Shown: positions 28,162 through 39,200 of the stretch, piece by piece
How the letters are laid out: every line of letters begins with the position of its first letter
Position numbering within the stretch: position 1 is the stretch's first letter
NCBI RefSeq assembly: GCF_002295065.1
Contig: NZ_NSGG01000021.1
Span: 1 to 64,000, forward strand
DNA from: Mesorhizobium sp. WSM3859
Lineage (GTDB): Bacteria; Pseudomonadota; Alphaproteobacteria; Rhizobiales; Rhizobiaceae
Direction of reading: 5' to 3'
DNA: 64,000 nt
Made by a program: the position numbers and the translations under genes
The notes under the pieces: generated by a model
What the model was told of the DNA's origin: nothing
What the model saw: only the letters and a program-made list of their open reading frames with translations
Database searches by the model: none

Positions 28162-29172
28162 ATGAAGGACAGTTCGGCTAACACCTCGCTGATCATTTGC
28201 GCCCATACCCTGGAGCGGTGGCAGGATCTCTTGGAGTCGGTGGCATCTGTGCGTCGACTGGAACCCCCGCCTGATGAGATAGTCGTCGTCGTCGATCACA
28301 ATGCGGAGCTCAAAGCGCGCGCCGAAGCTCAGTTCGTTGACCTCCTCGTCATCGAAAACCGAAACCGCAGGGGGCTTTCGGGGGCGCGCAACTCGGGGAT
28401 TGCAGCGTCACGCGGTTCGTTGATCGCGTTTCTCGACGACGATGCCATCGCGGAACCGCGATGGCTCGCGTATATGAGCAGCCATTGCGATCGGCCTGAA
28501 GTGCTTGGTGCAATGGGCCGCATCGAGCCGCTTTGGCTGGGACCTCGGCCGCGCTGGTTCCCGGACGAATTCCTTTGGGTCGTGGGCTGCACGTATCTGG
28601 GCCATCCGGATAAGGTTGGTCCCGTGCGAAGCCTGCTCGGCTGCGGCATGTGCCTGCGGCGGGAGGTTTTTGAAAAAGTGGGGGGCTTCAATGCTGCATT
28701 GGGCCGAACCCAAAAGAGCCTGCCTATGAGCGGCGAGGAGACCGAACTCTGCATCCGCGCCCGAAAGGCAATCCCAGCTGGCGAGTTCATCTTCGAGCCC
28801 CGCGCGGTTGTCCGGCACAGAATTCCAGCGAAGCGGTTGACCCAGAGGTATTTTTGGCTGCGCTGCTATGCCGAGGGCCTCTCGAAAGCCTATATGTCCG
28901 CGCTCCTGCGCTCACGACAGGCGCTGTCCGCTGAACGGACCTACGTCTGGCGCGTGCTTTCACGCGGCGTCGTTCGCGGTTTCGGTGACGCCATTTTGCG
29001 GGCCGACGCAGAAGGGTTGGGACGCGCCTTTGCGATCACGGCAGGCCTTGCCTGTTCAATCGGCGGGTTCATCATCGGCAAGCTAGAAACTGTTGCGAAC
29101 CCGATCAACCTGCCATGGCGCCAAAAATCTGCGTTTAGGCCTAGAATAAGGGCTTTGACGCGCTTTCGCTGA
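28162..29172 (+). CDS. Glycosyltransferase family 2
   Basis: A 336-residue enzyme with a GT-A domain: SLIICAHTLERWQDLLESVA, then IVVVVDHNAEL, the loop NRGLSGARNSGIAASRGSLI-like segment and the DXD-type IAFLDDDAIAEPRWL. The later motif GGFNAALGR and SGEETELCIRARKA are typical of rhizobial GT2 enzymes related to those adding sugars to exopolysaccharide repeat units. The C-terminal 60 residues have a weakly hydrophobic segment. The ATG at 28162 is preferred to a start 78 bases upstream since homology starts there. It stands alone on the plus strand. Confidence 0.85.
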   Translation: MKDSSANTSLIICAHTLERWQDLLESVASVRRLEPPPDEIVVVVDHNAELKARAEAQFVDLLVIENRNRRGLSGARNSGIAASRGSLIAFLDDDAIAEPRWLAYMSSHCDRPEVLGAMGRIEPLWLGPRPRWFPDEFLWVVGCTYLGHPDKVGPVRSLLGCGMCLRREVFEKVGGFNAALGRTQKSLPMSGEETELCIRARKAIPAGEFIFEPRAVVRHRIPAKRLTQRYFWLRCYAEGLSKAYMSALLRSRQALSAERTYVWRVLSRGVVRGFGDAILRADAEGLGRAFAITAGLACSIGGFIIGKLETVANPINLPWRQKSAFRPRIRALTRFR

Positions 29173-29540
29173 CGCCCCCGACAGTTGGCGCATGGCCTGC
29201 CTTTTCCTGGCCGGCATCTTTTTTCCTCCTTACTGGTCGAGGCCGGGAACGCCGTGGTTGCTGACCGGCGAAAAATGCCACTGAAATCGGAACAGAACGG
29301 CCGGATCATCTCGGAACGGTGGCCGAGAGCGGCAGCGATGAGACGGCTCCGGCGGGGTTCCCGCTTAGCATTGTCGCGATTTTCGCTGATATTCAGTGCT
29401 GAGCCACGGAACCAGACCGGCCGACCGTGACGGTCGAGGAGCTTGCGTCCCCCGGGAGTAGAAGGTACCAGTCGCTTGACCGCTAGGCTAAGGGGAGCGT
29501 CAAGGACAGGTCGGTGCAGTGCACCACAAAGGATCAAACA
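29173..29540. other. Intergenic, nothing recognised
   Basis: About 370 bases between the GT2 gene and the frameshifted membrane hydrolase gene. No gene, repeat or clear terminator is seen. Confidence 0.4.
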
Positions 29541-30085
29541 ATGATTCTCAGCACGCATGCGTTGGTCGGGGCGGCGCTCGGTAGCTTGCTGCCCGCGAAT
29601 CCGGGTACAGCCCTAGCGTTGGGGTTTGCGAGCCATTTCGCCCTCGATGCGATCCCCCATTGGGATTATCCGATCCGTTCCTCTTCGTTGAGCCTCAGGA
29701 TCGACGCGCCTGTCCAGCTTGATAGAGCGCTGTTGTTGGATGCTATGATCCTCGGTGCCGACGCGCTTGTCGGCGTCCTCGCGGCCGTCCTCTTGTGGGG
29801 TCGCCAGAAAACCAGTGGGCGATCCTGCTCGGCGCCAGTGGAGCCATGCTTCCCGACCCGTTGCAGGTCGTGCACGCTCGCTTTCCACGCGGGCCACTGC
29901 GGATGTTGCAACGCTTTCATTGTTGGATCCACGCTGATAAGCGGATCAGCAAACCATTCCCTCTGGGTGTGGTTTCACAGCTGACGTTAGTGGCCGTGGT
30001 GGTGTGGCTCACCGAAAAAGCCCATGATGGCGTGTTCAACAGCGCCGTCGCCGCCTTCTTCACCACAGTGCAAGGCCGGGGTTGA
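29541..30085 (+). pseudogene. Membrane-bound metal-dependent hydrolase-like gene, frameshifted
   Basis: The first frame starts MILSTHALVGAALGSLLPAN and contains ASHFALDAIPHWDYPI, the His/Asp pattern of YdjM/DUF457-like membrane hydrolases. At about 29795-29805 the similarity moves to another frame, which continues NQWAILLGASGAMLPDPLQV and ends after LTLVAVVVWLTEKAH at 30085. The joined product would be about 180 residues with several membrane segments. A one-base indel accounts for the break. A ribosome binding site (AAGGA) precedes the ATG. It could be genuine decay or a sequence error; both halves look otherwise well preserved. Confidence 0.65.
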
Positions 30086-30933
30086 TTCGGACGCGATAGC
30101 CTCCTGGCGAAGCTCGCGGCATGGTCGAACCGCGGTAACGGCGCTATTCTGCTGCCCGGTTCAGTTCTCTTGACTGCGCGCTCCGCCCGACTGAAATCGT
30201 ATCGGTCGTTCGAATGGTCTGGGGCTGATCGCTCCGATTTCGGCGCGAATCTGTGGCCCGACGAAGGGCCCCGGTCACATGGGCGAGTTCCTCGCGACTT
30301 GGAGCCGCGCCTGAGGCCGTGCGGCCGCCGCCGGCATACTGCTGTGACTGACTGGAATGAGCTTTCGTTGCGCGATCGTTCTTGACGCCTGGAGGACAAA
30401 GGCGGGTGAGTCCAGATCAGGCTCAGCGCGCCGATCGCAGGTTCCGAGCCGGCCGAAACGGCGGGCGCGATCCAGTTTTCAGATGCAGGCGTTCAAAAGA
30501 GAGAGTTGATAAGGTTAATTCGGCCTCATTCTCGCCGCAAAAGGTGTTAGTGTCCGGCAAGTTGCATAAATCTGTTACAATCCGATGGTTGTATATGTAC
30601 AAAGCTACACGCGGACGAAAGTGAAGCCGGAAAATTTCGCGTTTAACTTGATGGCATTGGAATAATAAAACAAAAAAACAATAAGATGAGGGATACGGTA
30701 TGGTAATTCTATTCGGAAACTTGGCGGAACGTCCGAATGACAAATCGCGTCCTTACCGATCAGGCCGCGGCGCGAACGGTCCAAGGCCTTGCTCACGTCG
30801 GCAACGAAAGTTTCCAAGTCTCCACTGCCTTTAAATCAGTTCGCGCTCGTAGCTGCGAGCATGCGTTATCTGGCGCGCCTTGGCGATGTGCAGCAGTGGC
30901 ATTGTCTGCGTCAATCTCAATGAGGATTACGGA
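30086..30933. other. Intergenic, long leader of the GH16 gene
   Basis: About 850 bases without a recognised gene. The stretch 30520-30720 is markedly A/T-rich (for example CAAAAAAACAATAAGATGAG) and is the most likely promoter region for the secreted glycanase at 30934. Confidence 0.45.
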
Positions 30934-32454
30934 ATGGCCCTTTCGGCACCTGCAGGTTATAGCTCGAGCGATCAAGTCTTCGAGGAAAGCTTCTCAGGGA
31001 CTGCACTCGACAGCCATTGGCATACCTACATCACCAGCAATGCCGCTAACGGTTGGGCCTGGAACAGCAACGGATCGGGCGGGAGCACTGCCGGGGGCCC
31101 GTACAACGCCGACTACGATATGCCGGGCCAGGTGTCCGTGAGCAATGGGCTGTTGGATCTCGCGGCGATCAAGCAACCGATCACGGCCCCCAATCAGGGT
31201 TCGATAACGACTTTTCCGATCACGTCCGGCGCGGTCAGCAGCTACGGCAATTTTGAATTTGATGGCGGCCACCTTCAGATCAGCATGAAGGCGCCCAGCG
31301 GCGACGGAGCATGGCCAGCCCTCTGGCTAATGCCAGGGCAGGGTGCAGGCAGCAGCGGCGACAATTTCGAAATCGATATGCAGGAAGGCGGATTTACTGG
31401 TTCAGGGCCTGCAAACCAGGCATTCTCGTACCACCTTCACACGCCATCCGGCACATTTGGCGGTGTCGTCAATACCGGCATCGACCTCACGGCGGGGTTC
31501 CATACATACGCTATCGACTGGGAGCCCGGTCAGTCGATCACCTGGTATCTCGATGGGAATCAGATCGCGCGGGTGACAAGCTCACAGGCCCCGATTCCTA
31601 ACGAACCGATGGAACTGATCATGAACAATGGGGTCGCGAATTCGAACGCGATCGGGTGGCATACGGCCCTGGATAGTTCCACCCCTTCATCGATGCAGAT
31701 GCAGATCGACGAGATCCAACTCTATCAAAAGGCGGGCAGCGGCGACACCGTAACAGGCGCAAACGTCATCAATAATACGGGGACCACCTCTTCAGGCACG
31801 ACCACCCCCACCAGCGATGGTGTTTTCTATGGTACTGGCGGCGCCGACGTGATCCATGGAACCGCCGGCGCCGATACGATGGTCGGCTATGCCGGCAACG
31901 ACACCTACTATGTTGACAATGCGGGCGACAAGGTGACCGAGGCGGTAGGTGGCGGCATTGACAAGGTTCTCGCTTCGGTGAGCTATGCGCTTTCAGCCGG
32001 TTCGGAGGTCGAGCTTCTAGCCACCACGAACCCTTCCGCAATCAACCTGACAGGCAACGAGTTCGCCCAGACCATTCAGGGCAATGCCGGCGCCAATATC
32101 ATTAACGGTGGCGGCGGCAATGATGTGCTCACCGGTTTTGGCGGTAGGGACACCTTCGTTTTCAGCACCGCGCTTGGCACCGGGAACGTCGCCAAGATCA
32201 CTGACTTCACGGTTTCGAAAGACAAAATTCAACTCGACCACACCGTGTTTTCGGAACTCCATTCGGGCAAACTGGCAGCCGCTGCGTTCTCCAATGGCAC
32301 GGCTGCGCATGATACTTCCGACCATATCATCTACGACAGCTCGACCGGTGGCCTCTACTACGACAATGACGGTCACGGAGGCGCATCCCAGATTCAGTTC
32401 GCCACCCTTTCTCCGGGCCTGTCGCTTTCGTCATCCTCGTTCTTTGTAGCCTGA
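30934..32454 (+). CDS. Secreted GH16 beta-glycanase with C-terminal RTX domain (ExsH/PlyA-like)
   Basis: A 506-residue protein. Residues about 10-260 form a GH16 domain: FEESFSGTALDSHWHTYITS at the start, GAWPALWLMPG, and the catalytic motif DNFEIDMQEGGF with the E-x-D-x-x-E acids. Residues about 290-420 carry RTX calcium-binding nonapeptides (GTGGADVIHGTAGADTMVGY, INGGGGNDVLTGFGGRD), and the C-terminus is the hydrophobic tail used by type I secretion. Rhizobial ExsH and PlyA share this plan and cleave nascent exopolysaccharide, setting its length. There is no N-terminal signal peptide, as expected. Start chosen at ATG 30934, with GAGG nine bases upstream. No type I exporter genes are seen nearby. 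Confidence 0.9.
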   Translation: MALSAPAGYSSSDQVFEESFSGTALDSHWHTYITSNAANGWAWNSNGSGGSTAGGPYNADYDMPGQVSVSNGLLDLAAIKQPITAPNQGSITTFPITSGAVSSYGNFEFDGGHLQISMKAPSGDGAWPALWLMPGQGAGSSGDNFEIDMQEGGFTGSGPANQAFSYHLHTPSGTFGGVVNTGIDLTAGFHTYAIDWEPGQSITWYLDGNQIARVTSSQAPIPNEPMELIMNNGVANSNAIGWHTALDSSTPSSMQMQIDEIQLYQKAGSGDTVTGANVINNTGTTSSGTTTPTSDGVFYGTGGADVIHGTAGADTMVGYAGNDTYYVDNAGDKVTEAVGGGIDKVLASVSYALSAGSEVELLATTNPSAINLTGNEFAQTIQGNAGANIINGGGGNDVLTGFGGRDTFVFSTALGTGNVAKITDFTVSKDKIQLDHTVFSELHSGKLAAAAFSNGTAAHDTSDHIIYDSSTGGLYYDNDGHGGASQIQFATLSPGLSLSSSSFFVA

Positions 32455-33230
32455 AACTGCTCTATGGATAACTAGGTCCAACCAGAGCCTGCTGTCGCCC
32501 ACCAGACGGGTGGATCAACTGCACCTCCAGGCCTGTTTCATCATCCGTCGAGTGCAGATGCAGCGTTGAAAGGATCGTTGGCGCGCCGCCGTGGTTCAGC
32601 TTCAACGTGTCCGCGAGGTCGTAAACTCGTGGGCCTGAGAAGGTTGAGTCGGACCGATGTCGCCAATCGGTCGAGCCTCGACCGGCAGCACGACCCCAGC
32701 GTCTGAGACCGGCGGTTCGTACACGGCAGCCGTGGCAGAGCGGCTCAGCCGCTGTCCGGCGCGATCGCGTTGCTGAGCGCCGCCAATTTGAAGGGCGTGG
32801 CCGACCATCTTACAGCCCAACCAACCTGGCTAGCCCGCATAGACGCCGTCGGGCCAGGTGGACGCCCACAGGCCGATCAATTGACCACAAATTGCGACTA
32901 CGTCGGAAATCCCGCAACTAACAATCGTGGCGACTGCCGACGCGGCTCCTTGAGTAAAGGACCGCCATCTCCGATCGTTTGTTCCGTGTGCCGAAACGAC
33001 CCCTGTCTCGAAAGCTCGAGTGCGATCTTCTACCCCCATCGGTGATCTGCGCATCATGGCCCGCCCTGCTCTGGATTGACACCGACGATCTACGCCTAAT
33101 GAGGTATTTGGAATTCGGCCCTCGTGGCGTAAGCTAATACAGTCAAATACGCTCTTTGACCATAGGAGAGTACCTCGAAAGTGCTACAGGTTGTTGATTT
33201 GTGTCATTCCGGCGTTGGAGGAGACTACCG
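32455..33230. other. Intergenic, no gene called
   Basis: About 775 bases. On the minus strand one frame without a start, about 32464-32790, reads in places like protein (LADTLKLNHGGAPTILSTLH) but has no recognised family. The last 100 bases probably hold the promoter of the LuxR-type gene. Confidence 0.35.
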
Positions 33231-34046
33231 ATGGCGAGGCAATCCTGTTTGACGTTACTTGTCGGGCCGAGCGGACTGCTCCGAGAAAGCCTAATCCGGA
33301 TCTTGGATCCTTCAAACTTCCGCATTTCTTTATCGGCGGAGTCTGTCCGCGATCTTGTTCTAAAACCGCTGCCGAAACACCGATCTCTATTGCTCATAAT
33401 CGATGTCGATGGCGATGGGGACAGTTCTGAATTGGAAAAAATCTCTGAATTTAAGGCAATTTATCCCGACAGTCACGTAGTGATTCTGGCAGACCGCTGT
33501 CAATCCGGCGACGTAGTGGCTGCTTTCCGTGCAGGAGCAAATGCTTATCTGACAAAACATACTGCTTATGATACTTTTGTAAAGTCCCTTGAATTGGTTG
33601 ATCTTGGGCAATCCGTATTCCCTGCTGATGCCTTGTCGTTAATATCGTGTGAAAAGTTGAACTCTGAAGATAAGTCAAAGCAAGAGACAAGTGAACACGA
33701 CGGTAACAGTCTGGAAGTGGGAGCGGTGGAGCTTTCGATGCTGTCACCTCGCGAAATTTGTGTTCTTGGTTGCTTGATTGAGGGCAAGTCTAACAAAATC
33801 ATCGCGCGCAAGTTTCACATCGCCGACGCCACAGTGAAGGTGCACGTGAAGACGATTCTTCGAAAAATTCGGGTCCGCAACCGGACACAAGCTGCAGTTT
33901 GGGCCATGAACAACGGGTTGCTTGCAACTTTGTCTGGCCACGCCTGGGCAGGCAACCAAGATATGGCGCACCACCCTCACGATATGCTGGACCCAGTTGT
34001 TGAGGAACATACGGGCCGCCAATTCGAGGATCCGCATCCTCTTTGA
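33231..34046 (+). CDS. LuxR/FixJ-type response regulator
   Basis: A 271-residue protein. The receiver-like domain begins LTLLVGPSGLLRESLIRILD and includes SLLLIIDVDGDGD and AGANAYLTKHTAYDTF; the acidic pair near the N-terminus is lost, though an Asp and a Lys at the active-site positions remain. The C-terminal helix-turn-helix is LSPREICVLGCLIEGKSNKI, then DATVKVHVKTILRKIRVRNR. The ATG at 33231 follows GGAGGA at nine bases. It resembles the regulator at 5136-5975 in overall plan and HTH. Positioned directly after the glycanase gene, it may regulate the polysaccharide locus (inference). Base composition is somewhat A/T-richer than its neighbours. Confidence 0.86.
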   Translation: MARQSCLTLLVGPSGLLRESLIRILDPSNFRISLSAESVRDLVLKPLPKHRSLLLIIDVDGDGDSSELEKISEFKAIYPDSHVVILADRCQSGDVVAAFRAGANAYLTKHTAYDTFVKSLELVDLGQSVFPADALSLISCEKLNSEDKSKQETSEHDGNSLEVGAVELSMLSPREICVLGCLIEGKSNKIIARKFHIADATVKVHVKTILRKIRVRNRTQAAVWAMNNGLLATLSGHAWAGNQDMAHHPHDMLDPVVEEHTGRQFEDPHPL

Positions 34047-34204
34047 TCCAGCACTCATCTTGAGCAAGAACGTCAGCCAGAAGGGGTTTGGGGGCGACAC
34101 CCCTCTGGCAGAGCCGAGGCGAACGGCAAATGCGTAACGTCATTTCTGCTAATATGAAGCGTCTCGTAAAATCGCTCGCGTGACCAACCTGGGAGGATGC
34201 GATC

Positions 34205-34732
34205 ATGAAGATTTCATCACGATCTAATGGCCGATCAATGCTCATTGTGTTCGGCCGCACGCAGCCCTTGTGTCTGGAGGCGCGGTCTTCGCTGCGGAGG
34301 GCCAGGAGGGCGTAAAGACGCCCCCCGTTCTGACGACTGATAGCAAGGACCTGAAGTGAGCAGGACATTGGCGACTTGCCGCCTGGCGCCAAGGTCGCCG
34401 TTCTGGCGCAATCCGGTAACTGGAGTGTTGCCCGCGTGAAGTTCCCGCCCCATTACGTCGTGCCTCCGCACAGCCATCCTAATGCCGAGGCCGTGTGGCT
34501 GATCAGCGGTCAGGTCGGGTTCGGCTTCGGGGATAAGCTCGACAAGACCGGACCGTGGCTCAAGCCGGGAGCTTTTTTCGTGTTACAACCTGGCGGCATG
34601 CATTACGTGTGGACCGGAGACGACGGCGGCGTCATTGACGTTCAGGTCAGTGCCCCCGGTGGCATCACATTCGCCAACCCGGCTGACGCTCCGAGCTGCG
34701 CGGATAGCGATGATGGGGCAGGGCGCTCGTGA
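34205..34732 (+). pseudogene. Secreted cupin protein, two frameshifts
   Basis: The gene starts at an ATG with GGGAGG upstream. Reading in three successive frames restores a continuous protein: a basic N-terminus (MKISSRSNGRSML), then ALVSGGAVFAAEGQEGVKTP and LTTDSKDLK, then DIGDLPPGAKVAVLAQSG and the cupin core FPPHYVVPPHSHPNAEAVWL, GQVGFGFGDKL, ALQPGGMHYVW-like strand. The second break (about 34357) looks like loss of one G after AAGTG. The cupin metal ligands (two His, one Glu, later His) are still present. The residual frame from about 34376 could make a 118-residue cupin, but without an export signal. Confidence 0.72.
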
Positions 34733-35225
34733 GGCAAAGGTCGGTGTTTCTCGGCATGGAGCAATTCGGGGGATACCGGACCTCGTTCGGCATCATATGT
34801 TAACGGCGTCCAAATTGGAGGCAGAGGCTTGCCTTGCAAAAGCGGCCCGACAGTTCCGCGTTGGGGTGCGTTGGTAGGAACCGCCGGGCCTAACCGACTC
34901 GGCACGGGAGAGTCGGCTATAAGCGAAGGCCAAATTATCGTTCTGCATGATGATAACTTTTGATGTCTTTCCACCGGTTTCACCGACCCGGATAAATCCA
35001 AAGGCCAGATGCCCCGCCCCGAATCCGCGAGCAGCCCGGCCGGCAGCAGTGCGGAGCCGCAAGCCCGGCCCCTTGACCGGTGGCGCAATTCGGACATGCA
35101 CCGGCTGAAGGTATTTTATCAGCGGTCTCTAATATCTCCGCCATGTGAACGGATGACGCGTATCAGCCCGGGACATCAGGTCCGGCATCGATTTTGCTTC
35201 ACCATCTTGGGGGCGGAGCGAGACG
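34733..35225. other. Intergenic, nothing recognised
   Basis: About 490 bases between the broken cupin gene and the zinc-ribbon gene. No gene or obvious signal is seen. Confidence 0.4.
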
Positions 35226-35459
35226 ATGGTACTTTCACGAGACCTGTTCGAATCTGACATAACTTTTCATTGCCCGGAGTGCGAAACCGCGGTGGTCCGG
35301 AAAGGATCGTGGATCAAGAGTGCCAAGGTCTTCATCTGCGACACGTGCAACGCACAAACCCGTCTTACATACGGACTCAAACTCGCGATCTCTGATGCGC
35401 ATCTGCGTCCCAGTGCACAAGCTCGCGTGCCAATGCAAAGAAAGCCAGGCCGGCAATAA
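35226..35459 (+). CDS. Small zinc-ribbon protein
   Basis: A 77-residue protein with two CxxC knuckles, FHCPECETAVV (residues about 13-23) and VFICDTCNAQTRLTYGLKL (about 36-54), spaced as in a rubredoxin-like zinc ribbon. The C-terminal 20 residues are basic. It probably binds zinc and perhaps nucleic acid or a partner protein; the family is not named. A GGGGGCGGAGC stretch lies upstream of the ATG. Confidence 0.6.
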   Translation: MVLSRDLFESDITFHCPECETAVVRKGSWIKSAKVFICDTCNAQTRLTYGLKLAISDAHLRPSAQARVPMQRKPGRQ

Positions 35460-36246
35460 GGCAATGCGCGACGAGTTGCGCCTTGTCGCGGGACTCCCAT
35501 CTTGGCAAACATATATTCACGATGCCTCGCGGACTGCAGAGCCGCAGCAGCCTCGCTCAGTTGTGCTCACCCTTTGAGCTATCCAACCCGCTAGCTGACT
35601 GTGGGGTGCGTATGTGGATTGGGACGGATTATCATGTAGTTAACGGGGTTCGTGTGCAAATCCTGCGCGCGCATGTTCTACTTTTCTTCCGTTTTCTTTT
35701 GCACGAGAGGCCGCTATAGGGCTCGCGAGAGGAGCGGCGCGTTTCTCCGTCAGGTGGCAGGATGTCGGCCACGGGGGGTCGCCCCCAGCCTTTAAATTAG
35801 TTCTACATTCCACCATTCGCCTGGGGTTCCTGCAAGCTTTTCGAACTTTCTTGGTCGCGCCTCAGCCAGAATTGCTTATGCTCATCGGTAAATCAGACCA
35901 CTGAAATCGGTTTTAGGAAATATTGAAGGACGCGTGACCTCGCAGGTCGTCAACGTCAGCCTGAAACGCATTTAGTTCTACGTGTTGAATAGCAGCTATG
36001 CGCTCGCCTGGACCATTCCGTTGGCCTCGCGCTCTTGGTATCCCAAACATCCGTTTGGCAGCCGCCGCTCGCGTGTTCTAAGCTCTCTTCGTGCACGCAA
36101 AGCTGTTCTGCACGACGGACTACCGGGAACCAATCGGCCAATTCCGCGTTTTTAGCCTTGCGGTGGATTGTATACGTCGCCACCCGGGGTGGGGATTTCA
36201 TCTAGCATCAGTTCCTTCACAAAACCGCTGGGCTGGGAGTGGCACT
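35460..36246. other. Intergenic region upstream of the HAMP-array kinase
   Basis: About 790 bases without a recognised gene, holding dispersed repeat copy B. The coding frame of the kinase extends upstream to 36091, but the residues before 36247 do not look like part of the family. Confidence 0.45.
35823..35902 (+). repeat. Dispersed repeat, copy B
   Basis: The most diverged of the three copies. It keeps GCAAGCTTTTCGAACTTTCT, CGCCTCAGCC and GAATTGC, but lacks a few bases after GAATTGC and ends in CAGACCACT where copies A and C have a CC(A/T)(C/T)TATG. Confidence 0.6.
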
Positions 36247-39200
36247 GTGAGCGTGCAGGCATCAAGAGCGCAACTCGACCGTCGTCAAATTCTCAATTCG
36301 TTAAAGGCCTTTAGGCGAGGCGACTTTTCCGTCCGAATCGACAACGTCTATGAAGGTATCGATTCCGATATTGCCGATGCCTTCAACCAGATCGTCGAAC
36401 TGAACGATCAGGTCACGAAGGAATTTGAGCGACTGAGCAGGGTCGTCGGCAAGGACGGAAGGATCGGCGAGCGGGGCCACGTCCGCAATGCCACCGGTAG
36501 CTGGGAATCAAGTGTCAGGTCGGTCAACGACCTCATCGAAGACATGGTCCAACCGACCGCGGAAGTGGCTCGCGTCATTGGCGCGGTCGCAAAAGGCGAT
36601 CTGTCCCAAACGATGATGGTCGAAATCGACGGCCGACCGCTGCGCGGCGAGTTCCTGCGCATAGGCAAAATCGTCAACACAATGGTGGGACAGCTGGCCT
36701 CTTTTGCCTCCGAGGTGACCCGCGTCGCGCGAGAGGTTGGCACGGAGGGAAAGCTTGGCGGACAGGCACGGGTGAAGGGCGTTGCCGGCACATGGAAGGA
36801 TCTGACCGACAACGTCAACGCCATGGCCACCAACCTCACGGGTCAGGTGCGCAACATCGCCGAAGTGACCACCGCGGTCGCTTCAGGCGACTTGTCGAAG
36901 AAAATCACCGTCGACGTGAAGGGCGAAATCCTCGAGCTCAAGAACACCATCAACACGATGGTCGACCAGCTTAATTCCTTCGCATCGGAAGTGACGCGCG
37001 TGGCGCGCGAGGTCGGCACCGAAGGCAAGCTCGGAGGCCAGGCCCGTGTCGAAGGCGTCGGCGGCACCTGGAAGGACCTGACGGACAACGTCAACTCCAT
37101 GGCGGAAAACCTGACCGGCCAGGTCCGCAACATCGCCGAAGTAACTACGGCAGTGGCTCTGGGGGATCTCTCGAAGAAGATCACCGTCGACGTGAAGGGC
37201 GAAATCCTCGAGCTCAAGAACACCATCAACACGATGGTCGATCAGTTGAACTCCTTCGCTTCGGAGGTCACGCGTGTCGCGCGCGAAGTCGGCACTGAGG
37301 GCAAGCTCGGCGGTCAGGCCCAAGTGCGTGGCGTTGCCGGCACGTGGAAAGATCTGACCGACAACGTCAACTCGATGGCCGAGAACTTGACCGGTCAGGT
37401 GCGCAATATCGCCGAAGTCACGACTGCGGTTGCCTCTGGCGATCTGTCGAAAAAGATCACTGTCGCCGTTCAGGGCGAGATTCTCGAGCTCAAGGACACC
37501 ATCAACACGATGGTCGACCAGCTGAATTCGTTCGCCTCGGAAGTGACGCGCGTGGCGCGCGAGGTCGGCACGGAAGGCAAGCTCGGTGGCCAGGCCGAGG
37601 TGAAAGGCGTCGCCGGCACCTGGAAGGACCTGACTGACAACGTCAACCTGATGGCGGCCAACCTGACGGGCCAGGTTCGAAACATCGCAGAGGTGACGAC
37701 GGCCGTCGCCCGAGGCGACCTTTCCAAAAAGATCACCGTCGACGTCAAGGGCGAAATCCTCGAGCTCAAGGACACCGTCAATACGATGGTCGACCAGCTG
37801 AATTCCTTTGCCTCCGAGGTGACGCGCGTGGCTCGCGAGGTCGGATCGGAAGGCAAGCTTGGCGGCCAGGCCCACGTGGAAGGCGTTGGCGGCACATGGA
37901 AAGACCTGACCGACAACGTCAACGCCATGGCCGGAAATCTGACCGTGCAATTGCGCGACGTTTCCAAGGTGGCAACCGCGATCGCCACCGGCGACCTGAC
38001 GCAGAAGATCACCGTCGATGCATTGGGAGAAATCCTGCAGATCAAGGACGTGATCAACACGATGGTTGATCAGCTGAACTCCTTTGCCTCGGAAGTGACG
38101 CGCGTGGCGCGCGAGGTCGGTTCGGACGGCAAGCTCGGTGGCCAGGCGCAGGTTCGAGGCGTGGCCGGCACCTGGAAGGACTTGACCGACAATGTGAACG
38201 CCATGGCTGCCAACCTGACCGGCCAGGTGCGCAACATCGCGGATGTGACGACAGCCGTGGCGCTTGGCGACCTTTCCAAGAAGATCACCGTCGACGTGAA
38301 GGGCGAAATCCTCGAACTCAAGTCGACCATCAACACCATGGTCGACCAGTTGAATTCCTTCGCAGGCGAGGTGACGCGTGTGGCGCGCGAAGTCGGCACC
38401 GAAGGAAAGCTCGGCGGTCAGGCTCAGGTGCGAGGGGTGGCCGGAACCTGGAAGGATCTCACCGACAATGTGAACTCGATGGCCGAGAACCTTACGGGCC
38501 AGGTGCGCAACATCGCCGAAGTGACGACGGCGGTCGCGCGAGGCGACCTCTCCAAGAAGATCACCGTCGACGTGAAGGGCGAAATCCTCGAGCTCAAGTC
38601 GACCATCAACACCATGGTCGACCAGTTGAACTCTTTCGCAGGCGAGGTGACGCGTGTCGCGCGCGAGGTCGGCACGGAAGGCAAGCTCGGCGGTCAGGCC
38701 GAGGTGCGAGGCGTAGCAGGCACCTGGAAGGATCTGACCGACAACGTCAACCTGATGGCGACCAATCTGACAAACCAGGTGCGTGGCATCGCCGACGTCG
38801 TGACGGCAGTGGCTCAGGGCAATCTCAAGCGCAAGCTGACGGTCGATGCGAAGGGTGAAATCGCCTCCCTCGCGGACACCATTAACGGCATGATCGAGAC
38901 CCTCGCCACCTTCGCCGACCAGGTGACCAACGTCGCGCGCGAAGTGGGCATCGAGGGCAAGCTCGGAGGGCAGGCGCGGGTGCCTGGTGCAGCCGGTCTC
39001 TGGCGCGACCTGACGGACAACGTCAACCAGCTGGCCGCCAATCTGACGACCCAGGTGCGCGCCATCGCAGAAGTCTCGACCGCCGTGACAAAGGGCGATC
39101 TGACCCGCTCGATCAGTGTCGAGGCCTCGGGCGAAGTCGCGGCGCTCAAAGACAACATCAATGAGATGATCCGCAACCTCAAGGACCAGACGCTGAAGAA

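Noticed and set aside
32464..32790. Minus-strand frame with protein-like stretch LADTLKLNHGGAPTILSTLH
   Set aside because: No start codon with a ribosome binding site and no recognisable family; mentioned only in the gap note.
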